DNA of 36,007 nt from Chara braunii. Its lineage: Eukaryota > Streptophyta > Charophyceae > Charales > Characeae. Shown one piece after another: positions 29,285 to 36,007 of this stretch. A program made the position numbers and the translations under genes. Location: NCBI GenBank assembly GCA_003427395.1, contig BFEA01000083.1, positions 2,300,383 through 2,336,389 on the forward strand, given 5' to 3'. Numbering within the stretch: the first letter of the stretch is position 1; every line of letters begins with the position of its first letter. The notes below the pieces were generated by a model. That model was not told the DNA's origin. It saw nothing but the letters and a program-made list of their open reading frames with translations, and made no database searches.

Positions 29285-29606
29285 GTGCCGCCCCCCCCCC
29301 CCCCCCCCCCCCCCAACATCTACCTCTCTTGATTCCTTTGTGCTGCAGAAAGCGCAAGTTCCTGTGCCAAGGGAGGAACAAAGTCAGCACTATACACTCC
29401 ATTTTTTTAGCAATACTCTTTGCATGTCCTCGTCCGCAGATGCAATTAGAGCATGGTCTTTCCTGGTTGCATTCATCTTTCACATTGAGAATTGGAGGTT
29501 CAGAGAATTGGAAAGATGCTTGTGATACTGTTGCTGGGGAAGCTGTTTGGACGGGCACTGTTATGGTGCCCTGTTCTCTCCAAACTGCTCGAAACCTTCT
29601 AACATT
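29285..29606 (+). other. Start of the next IRE1 intron, with poly-C tract
   Basis: C24 at 29291-29314 follows the presumed donor. No coding continuity with the kinase is found in any frame. Nothing else recognised. Confidence 0.5.
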
Positions 29607-29812
29607 CTTTGTGTGCTAGTGTCTGTACATTTTATTTTGAACCTTACCAGGTTATTGGTCCTATCTGGCTGGGCAGCGGACCCAGATGAGGGGCACTGCA
29701 CCCAGCACTGTGGATGACTCAGTCAGCTAGCATCCACCCTTATCTATTGTTTTTCTTGTGGCTGTGGTGTAGGGGAGGGGTGGAAAGGGGGGGTTATGAG
29801 GATGATGATGAT
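29607..29812 (+). repeat. 206 bp direct repeat, copy 1
   Basis: Aligns without gaps to 30790-30995 (constant offset 1183) with six substitutions by my count. It begins CTTTGTGTGCTAGTG and ends in GATGATGAT. No coding content. Confidence 0.95.
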
Positions 29813-30789
29813 GATGCAATCAGACTCGACTCCGGACTTGCTCACAACATGCACACATTAGAACCGATGGCAAACCAAACTCGTGAATTCAGAATCAACA
29901 ACGAACTTGCTCTTAAACTCTGTTCAGAACAACTGTACACCTTGCGGCTATGGCCGCCGAACACTCTCTACCACCAGCCTCCCTCTCCCTCACTCTCACA
30001 TGCACGCACGTACGAGGATCACCCTGAATGTCCACGCTGCACAAACGCACACACTCTGTACACCCTGTCTACACCAACAGCTGGGTGGCTATGGCCGCCG
30101 TCGTCTTCCTCCTCCTAGCTATGGCCGTCGGTGTCTCTCTCTCGCTGGTTCACTATGGCCGCTGTCTTCTTCACAGCCCACTTCTTCTCCGGGCACCTGC
30201 AGTCCACGCACAAGATACCAAGGCAGCTCTTCCACATGGCACACAGGCGAATGAATGAATGGCTGGACGCTGCCTGTTTATTTATATTTCTTCTGAGGTG
30301 GCTGGGCCCTGCCCCAAAACGCATGGGCCTGGGCCAAAACGCGTGAGCCTGGGTCCCTCCATAATGCGTGGACCTGGGCATGGAAGCTTCCAAACGTGTG
30401 GGCCTTCTGGGCCAAAACGTGTGGAATTCTCCACATGCTCCAGAACCTTCCCCACGTGCAGCCCTTACCCAGGTACCTGCTGACTGGACTACCTACAGGG
30501 ACCTACGACCTTCTAGAGTCTACAGACTCCAGGCCCACGGTAGACTTAGGTAGAGACTTCTAGAACAGACTCTTTAGGCCTACTGGTAACAGACTCAACT
30601 CCTATACTAGAGACCTAGGGATCAAGTCCTACACAGCTCGCTGGGCCTATGCACAGGGTACAAGATATGTCTAGGGATCGAATCTCACTCAGCACACAGG
30701 GTCAATGTACAGGGTTAGGGCACAGGTCTAGGGATCGAATCCCTGTGTCTGCAAATGTCGGGTTAACTGGGTGAAACCGTTTCACCACT
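29813..30789 (+). other. 977 bp segment between the direct repeats, LTR-like in composition
   Basis: No gene supported. Four GCTATGGCCGCCG-type motifs (about 29946, 30088, 30118, 30154) recall the GGCTATGGCTG motifs of the chromovirus LTRs. At 30300-30420 GGGCCAAAACGCGTG-type units repeat. At 30675-30685 and 30732-30742 there are two B-box-like sequences (GGATCGAATCT, GGATCGAATCC), the second inside an inverted repeat AGGGATCGAATCCCT like a tRNA T-arm. It may be a divergent solo LTR or SINE-containing insertion. Confidence 0.35.
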
Positions 30790-30995
30790 CTTTGTGTGCT
30801 AGTGCCTGTACATTTTATTTTGAACCTTACCAGGTTATTGGTCCTATCTGGCTGGGCAGCGGACCCAGGTGAGGGGCACTGCACCCAGCACTGTGGATGA
30901 CTGAGTCAGCTAGCATCCACCCTTACCTATTGTTTTTCTTGTGGCTGTGATGTAGGGGAGGGCTGGAAAGGGGGGGTTATGAGGATGATGATGAT
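30790..30995 (+). repeat. 206 bp direct repeat, copy 2
   Basis: Second copy of 29607-29812, about 97% identical by hand count. Followed by a short spacer and an AGG-rich run that abuts an LTR end. Confidence 0.95.
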
Positions 30996-31039
30996 TGCCA
31001 ACAGCAATGGAAAATTAAGAAGAAAAGAAGTAGTAGCAG

Positions 31040-31103
31040 CAGGAGGAGGAGGAGAAAGAGGAGAAAGAGGAGGAGGAGGAGGAGGAGGAGGAGGAGGAGG
31101 AGA
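31040..31103 (+). repeat. (AGG)n microsatellite
   Basis: Almost pure GAG/AGG triplets with GAGAAAG interruptions, ending just outside the LTR terminus at 31106. Confidence 0.9.
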
Positions 31104-31105
31104 AG

Positions 31106-32101
31106 TGCAAGGAAAATGAGCAAAAGTGAAATGACAGATTCCAGATTGCAAAATCACATTGAAAGCCAGGAAGTCCGACACTGTCCAGAAAGCTGAATTG
31201 CACCAATATTACACCAATGGAGAACCAAAACACTGAACCCGAGTGTCAATGAGAGCATGCTCTCGCCATCATTAACGTAAGTATCCAGAGCCTCTCCTCC
31301 TCCTTGGCGCTCAGCGCCCAAACTACTATCATGCAGCTACTACCAGCCTACGAATTGACAATGTGACCTGTTGATGTCAGCAGCAGAACCGAAGTCCATG
31401 AAGATGTCGACCCTTGTAGACTATCGCCAAGACCAGGTATGTGCCCTCACATCATCCTCGCCATCTCTCCCTCTCTCACTCTCTCCCTCGACTTGTCTAC
31501 CCACGTCTTCCTCCCATACATGAAGACCACCACCACCTCCACTGGCTATGTCCAAGCCGAGCCCTGGCTACGTGGGGCTGGCTATGGCGCTGCCCTCAGC
31601 AGCGCACTACACCTTTCACGTCTGCATGTGCACGCGCGCTTGCACTAGCGCAGCTAGCAGCCCGCGAGCAATCGCTCCAGCAGCACTGTCGCCCGCAACT
31701 TGCAAGTGCCCGAATGGCAAACCCGGCGCCCGACCCTTTCCTATATGGAAAGTGGCGGGCACTTAGCCTTGCCACACACACGTGAGACCGAGTTCCCAGT
31801 AGCTTCAGTCTTGGCCAAGGTGTCTGTGCCCAGGCCCGTTCAAACAGTGGCCTGGCACCGATTTGGTTAGGCATGCCCAGCCACCCAGGCACAATCGTGT
31901 GACGCTCCCTGCTTACCCCACGTTGCTGGAAGGGTCTAGAAGGCTCACAAATCTTTCCCATTCTCACATGCAAGGTGATGTAACCTACTGGCGCTTGGCA
32001 ACTGTCTGGCGCCGACCAAGATTTGCAAAAATTGATGAATTCAGGGCGCATTGAGATTCAGGGGGCCCGTCTTCACTTAGGGCGGGCACGCGCCTGCTGC
32101 A
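31106..32101 (-). mobile_element. Intact copy of the older LTR family (996 bp), minus orientation
   Basis: On the minus strand it starts TGCAGCAGGCGCGTGCCCGCC (32101) and ends CATTTTCCTTGCA (31106). It aligns with 17157-17921 joined to 26779-27006 and, at its 3' end, with 12697-12906. Upstream of it on the minus strand is a purine-rich stretch (about 32105-32155) and the end of a chromodomain ORF (32172), so it is the 3' LTR of the minus-oriented deletion derivative. ORFs such as 31596-32051 minus are LTR shadows. Confidence 0.85.
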
Positions 32102-32171
32102 AGGCCATATCCCGAGGGGTTAAACCCTCGCACTTCGTCCTCCTTTTCTTCGATAGTCCTTTGAGAAGTCG

Positions 32172-32681
32172 TTATGTCGCAGGCCGCTTCCCTTTCAAAT
32201 TTCTTTCATAACTTGAGACAATTTGGGAAGTAGTCTTCATTAATTCTTCGCTTGTGAACCACCGATCTTCTTGAGGATCAGTGTGGTGTCTGATCCGCGC
32301 CCGGTACTGCATTTGTGGCTTCGGAAGACGTCCTCTGCCGGGGACAACTTCTATCGCGTGGACAATCTCTCTATCTACCACAACCCTATGCTCCTCAAAA
32401 AGGTCTGAATACTGTGCAATGACTGCTTCTATCTCTGGGGGTGATTTTACGGCCTCCCCTTTCTCAGAGACAAAGACTAAGTACATACCTTCCTCATGAT
32501 TCTGCTTGTTGTAGTTATAGAAAGATGACGCGCACATGCAACCATAGTTTTCCACTAGTCGGCTAACCTTAAACTTTTGCAGCCTAACGGTCCTTCCATC
32601 TGGTAACTTGTGGATCATTACCTTCCTATTCCAATCGAATTGAGGCTTAGCAACCTGGAGGTGGTACATGCCTAGCAACAT
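32172..32681 (-). pseudogene. Protease tail / RT start fused in frame to a chromodomain end
   Basis: 169 codons in one frame. The first part is the protease tail and the linker to RT: LLGMYHLQVAKPQFDWNRKV, then PPEIEAVIAQYSDLFEEHRV and REIVHAIEVVPG. This is comparable with PPEIQQVVDQYADMM and HHIELLPG of the nested chromovirus. Immediately after comes a chromodomain-like end: LPKPQMQYRARIRHHTDPQE, DRWFTSEELMKTTSQIVSSY, ERNLKGKRP. This matches QWFYRRDLLKTAKSIVLRYE in the nested element. RT, RNase H and integrase are absent, so a large deletion joined the two parts while keeping the frame. The junction lies near 32330-32345. Confidence 0.75.
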
Positions 32682-32700
32682 GTGAAATGGCAGCTCGTCA

Positions 32701-33060
32701 CTAACAAGGAACGAGATTTTGTCTCAGTTCCCCTCCTCCATAGGAGAAGGTGCAGACTACGTCCTTGGCGTAGTCCTTTACTACCATAGAGTGCTTGTTG
32801 GCTAAGGTAGATGCCACAAATGTGCTAAGCCCCTGCACTTGGTCCCCTAAGCGCAGACTATCCACACAAGCACAACTGATGAAGTTTCGTGTAGAATCTA
32901 TGTCTGCGAAGGCGCCAACCTTTCGGCCACGTACATTGACTTCTACCATGAAGGTAGATGAAGTGTTCATAGCGGCCCTCTTCCTCTTGCATTTGGCCAT
33001 TGTGTGCCCATACTTGCCACAATTGAGGCAAGCTCCTCGAGCAACATGGTCTCGCCACAC
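32701..33060 (-). pseudogene. Zinc knuckle and protease N-part of the deletion derivative
   Basis: Contains a canonical C-x2-C-x4-H-x4-C knuckle, CLNCGKYGHTMAKC, at 32989-33030. The protease region follows: VEVNVRGRKVGAFADIDSTR, NFISCACVDSLRL. The active site reads D-I-D-S-T where the family has D-S-G-A-T, so it is altered. The frame ends at 32701, after which the protease tail continues in the ORF 32681-32172. Confidence 0.75.
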
Positions 33061-33080
33061 CTCGTAGTCTAGACCAAGCT

Positions 33081-34070
33081 TTACCCAAATGGGTGTTCCT
33101 TGGTCATATTGACCCTTGGGCCGGCTTGCCTTTTGTTTTCCAGCCCCTTAGCTTTTTCCTTGACAGGATCGACTACTCCACCATCTGAAGTGTCTATACT
33201 ACTCCCATCTACCTTTGTCTTTTCCCCAAGGTCAGAGAAGTCGTCAATCTCAGTCGCTTGACTATTGTGGTCAACGAACATGAGGTTGCCCTTCTTTCTC
33301 TAGTCTTGAGGAATCTTCTTCTTCATTCCATTTGTCGGTCCCTACTGGGCACTCCCAAGCTTAGCCTCTATGTCTAAGGCCTTCTTGCTGAACGAGGCGA
33401 AGTTATGTACATCTATGGAGGCCTCGTCGACCAACTTATTTTTGACATATGTGGGCAGGCATCACAAATAAGTTGAGGAGGACCTGCGGATCGTACCGCA
33501 CACCAGGAACAACAATCAGTCACTCTATGGCGTTTGTAACCTCACGAACGGTCCGGAATCTTTTTGATCCTAGACTAGCTAGTGAATCGGTGGCCTTCTC
33601 ATCCCCCTGGGGGTCATGCCACCTGTTATAGACCATTCGTACGAACTCTTCCAATGGTCGAGCCTGTGTCCAGCCATTGAAGTTATGACCGTATCTGCTG
33701 TACTATTCCGTTCAGCCATTTGGCTGCAGATCCTTCTAAAAAGGATGCAACAACTATACCTTCTTCCTCGGTCCTTGTGAGCTTATGCCTCACGTACGTG
33801 GGCACAGTCTTCACCCAGGTATTTAGGTCCTCTTCCTTCTTTTTGTCGCTAGAGAAGGGTTTAGGACTCAGCAAGGGTATCTTGAGGGTCCACTCCATGG
33901 GTTGTATAACAACCCATCCCTGTTGCGTTAGCTGTGAAACCAATGGACCAGTCTATTGCAACACTTGCTGTTGCACGGGTAATTGTTGCACAGGCTGCTG
34001 TACATGTGGCTGTCCTGTAGCAGCGGCCGATGATTGTGGAAGTGAAGAAGGTACCGGAATCTGCCCACGC
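33081..34070 (-). pseudogene. gag of the deletion derivative, broken
   Basis: At 34060-33960 the minus strand codes a Gln/Pro/Val-rich run (QQPVQQLPVQQQVLQ). After one in-frame stop, 33943-33683 codes the gag core: SPKPFSSDKKKEEDLNTWVK, VPTYVRHKLTRTEEEGIVVA, SFLEGSAAKWLNG. These resemble the KFRGDD, DVGDWAAGTRSYL and LEGPALKWA blocks of the nested gag. From 33680 to 33281 only short frames exist, so indels are present. 33281-33081 is an acidic linker before the zinc knuckle. Confidence 0.65.
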
Positions 34071-34079
34071 TGTGCCACA

Positions 34080-34230
34080 CTCCCGAATCCCGAGTCCCCA
34101 GTCCCAAGTCCCAGGTTCTAATCCCAAGTCCCAGGTCCCAGTCCCAAGTCCCAAGTTCTAATCTCGAGTCCCGAGTCCTGAGTCCTAGGTCCCAGTCCCA
34201 AGTCCCAGGTTCTAATCTCGAGTCCCATTT
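34080..34230 (+). repeat. Short-unit minisatellite (AGTCCCA-type)
   Basis: About 150 bases built from AGTCCCAGGTCCC, AGTCCCGAGTCCT and GTTCTAATCTCGAGTCCC variants, with a 7-bp basic unit and a higher-order unit of about 50-60 bp. The Gly-Trp-rich ORF across it is an artefact. Confidence 0.8.
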
Positions 34231-34799
34231 TGTGTTCCATTAGTGGTTCCAGCCACTTGTACAATATGCACGAATACTCTAGAAGAGTAGCTTTCATTTG
34301 TAGCCTGACTGCAAAGGCCTAGGTGAGCTAGTTAAGTAGATCGTGGTAGGAAGTCATTTGGGGATAACAGTTATGGGTTGAAAACTCTGTCTTTAGGAGG
34401 CACCACAACTTCAGTCAAGATTACCAGGGCCGTTAGGCTAGGTGTCAGTTGATTCATGCAAGCAGCCAAACCCAAGAAGAATCCATGAGTTTCCTGAAGC
34501 AGGGAACAAAGGCAAGAGGGCCGATCCATAACCAACAGAAGATGTTTGGATGGCAGATCAGCAAGTATAAAACCCAGCAGCATCAGCAGGAAGGATCAAC
34601 TATTCATGTGCGAATTGCGGAAGTACTGCGGGTTACTTGTGAGACAGTGCGACGTGGATGGGAGAGGGCACCAGGAGAGGAGCAAGTGCCCAGCAAGGAA
34701 GGAGACATCTGGTTACCACAGCTAGGGAAAAGGAAGGAGACGGCCATAGTCGCGGAGGTTCGGGGAGTACACCACATTTGTAGTCAGGGCAGATCCTAG
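34231..34799 (+). other. Plus-strand gag-like remnant with degenerate zinc knuckle
   Basis: Mostly without coding support. At 34607-34650 the plus strand reads Cys-Ala-Asn-Cys-Gly-Ser-Thr, and one base out of frame Gly-Leu-Leu-Val-Arg-Gln-Cys. This resembles a gag knuckle with a frameshift and a lost His. If real, a plus-oriented element fragment lies here, opposite to the 32172-34070 element. Weak evidence. Confidence 0.25.
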
Positions 34800-34925
34800 A
34801 GGGAGAGAGCGAGAGGGAGAGAGCGAGAGGGAGAGCTTTATCGCAATGAGGTCAAGAGGACGAAGACTTGAGCGAGAGAGAGAGAAGAGTTAGAGCGAGG
34901 GACAGAGAGGGAAGCTAGACATCGA
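34800..34925 (+). repeat. GA-rich low-complexity repeat
   Basis: GAGAGAGCGAGAGGGA units repeated three times, then looser GAGAGA runs to about 34925. Confidence 0.8.
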
Positions 34926-35060
34926 GGAGGAGGACTTGAGTACATACCCGAGTCAGGATTGCGGTGTTGAGTTGCGGCAACTGTCGCTGGTCACTTGAAC
35001 TCTCCAATTGAATGCTCTCACCTTGCATGTTCGAGTTGGTTTGGAATTGTTACGTTCTTT

Positions 35061-35476
35061 GCACAAGTATCAGAGTTGGAGCCCGTTGCACTGCAGTGGT
35101 GGAAGAAGCCGATGGGTGATTGCAGTGTCATGGTTTGACCAGTGGATGCGGCCGAGTTCTAAGGGGCTGTTGGAGGGTTGGAGAAGCGGAAGACGTACCT
35201 GTAAGGAGCGACCTGTTGAAGAGTCAAGTGAAGTGCTTCTTGCCCTAAGCCCTGTTGTTTCTTGGAACTCTCCACGTATTTTCTTCGTGACGGCTGCTGC
35301 AAGTCAATCTTGTTGATGTCATCTCGTTTTCGGAGTCAGCAGTCTTGTGAATGCTTTAGGTTTAGGGTAGGAGCTCGACAGCTAGAGGGAGCACGGGCAT
35401 GAGCGGCGGGCGCTCGTAAAACAACCCAGCTAAGCCCAATGACCGGTACTGACCGATTTGCAACCGAACCAGGCAG
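35061..35476 (+). other. Possible LTR end, primer site and leader of a plus-oriented element
   Basis: TTTGCACAAG-TATCAGAG at 35059-35075 resembles an LTR end (TTGCA) followed by part of the tRNA-Met primer site (TATCAGAG). A non-coding stretch follows and reaches a segment shared with the leader at about 27700. The TGG of the site is missing, so this is tentative. Confidence 0.3.
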
Positions 35477-35642
35477 AGCAGTGAGGAGCTCGTAAGTCTT
35501 GAGAGCGATCCTACCTACTTGGTGGCCACGATGTCCTGACTGCGTTGTTAAATAATTCTTGAGGCCAGCAGTGAGGAGCTCGTAAGTCTTGAGAGCGATC
35601 CTACCTACTTGGTGGCCACGACGTCCTGACTATGTCGTTAAA
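35477..35642 (+). repeat. 90 bp tandem duplication
   Basis: AGCAGTGAGGAGCTCGTAAG starts at 35477 and again at 35567. The copies are almost identical up to TCCTGACT, then diverge slightly (GCGTTGTTAAATAATTC against ATGTCGTTAAACCACC). The first copy ends in GTTAAATAATTCTTGAG, shared with about 27702. Confidence 0.9.
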
Positions 35643-35918
35643 CCACCAGTACCTACCGGTTGTCAAGGCCCGACCCTAAAGCTACCGGTAGGCCTAACCT
35701 ACAGCTACCATGACAAGCCTATACGTACCGGTACTTCGCGGACATCAAAATATGTAAACAATAAATGTAAACAAATCAAAAGTAAAACAAAAAAAAAACA
35801 AAGAAAAAAACAGATAAAACAAAAAAAAGAAAAAGAAAGTAAAAAAAGGGTCTGCATTGCGCCGTGAGAGAGAGAGAGAGAGCACGCGAGCTGCACAGAC
35901 TGCCGCGGCTAACTCGCC

Positions 35919-35920
<2 letters not shown>
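35643..35920 (+). other. A-rich and GA-rich non-coding tail
   Basis: Several ACCGGTA-type palindromic bits (35640-35740), an A-rich stretch with AAAACAAAAAA (35760-35850) and a (GA)n run at 35865-35882. No gene seen. Confidence 0.5.

Positions 35921-36007
<87 letters not shown>
35921..36007 (+). repeat. (CT)n microsatellite at the window edge
   Basis: Pure CT for 87 bases to the last base of the window; it may continue. Confidence 0.95.

Noticed and set aside
33861-34154. Gly-Trp-Asp-rich minus-strand ORF
   Set aside because: Encoded by the 7-bp minisatellite at 34080-34230, so low-complexity artefact.

Overview
The window looks like a stretch of a large, repeat-rich nuclear genome from the green lineage. 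It has spliced exons with GT..AG introns, long CT/GA microsatellites, an assembly gap inside one of them (158 N) and layered LTR retrotransposons. The only host gene I recognise is the unfolded-protein-response sensor IRE1. Its kinase has the plant-style DMG (not DFG) motif, so a streptophyte is likely. A charophyte alga such as Chara is my guess from the repeat-laden introns and element style, not something the sequence proves.

Layout. (1) Positions 6-1592 hold a decayed Ty3/gypsy-type pol fragment on the plus strand: protease, linker, and the first residues of reverse transcriptase. (2) At about 1590 the coding strand flips. From about 7040 down to 1582 the minus strand carries a chain of twelve or so open stretches that read as one long decayed protein of unknown family, including a tandemly duplicated module at 6420-7040. 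(3) Positions 8968-8984 are a near-perfect tRNA-Asp primer binding site on the minus strand, so a minus-oriented LTR element has its 5' LTR beginning at 8988 and running right through CT-rich and tandem-repeat DNA. The minus-strand long ORF would then be an internal ORF of that element. (4) IRE1 coding exons on the plus strand lie at about 12948-14297 (luminal domain, membrane segment, kinase glycine loop), 15137-15516 (kinase N-lobe) and 29103-29284 (HRD catalytic loop, DMG). The signal-peptide exon and the rest of the kinase plus the RNase domain are not in the window.

(5) The 13.6 kb intron 15517-29102 is mostly transposons. An older plus-oriented LTR (17157-17921 plus 26779-27006, followed by a tRNA-Met primer site and a gag-like ORF at 28290-28889) was split by a younger minus-oriented Ty3/gypsy chromovirus at 17922-26778. 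The younger element has 1074 and 1079 bp LTRs, gag, pol and a chromodomain, and is dead through deletions, stops and loss of the RT catalytic aspartates. (6) Downstream of the third IRE1 exon lie a 206 bp direct repeat pair, a third copy of the older LTR (31106-32101, minus strand) and a deletion derivative in which the protease/RT start is fused in frame to a chromodomain end (32172-34070). After these come minisatellites, a plus-strand leader-like fragment and a terminal CT microsatellite.

The most unusual material is the unidentified minus-strand protein at 1582-7040 with its duplicated module. The rest is a readable insertion history inside an IRE1 gene.
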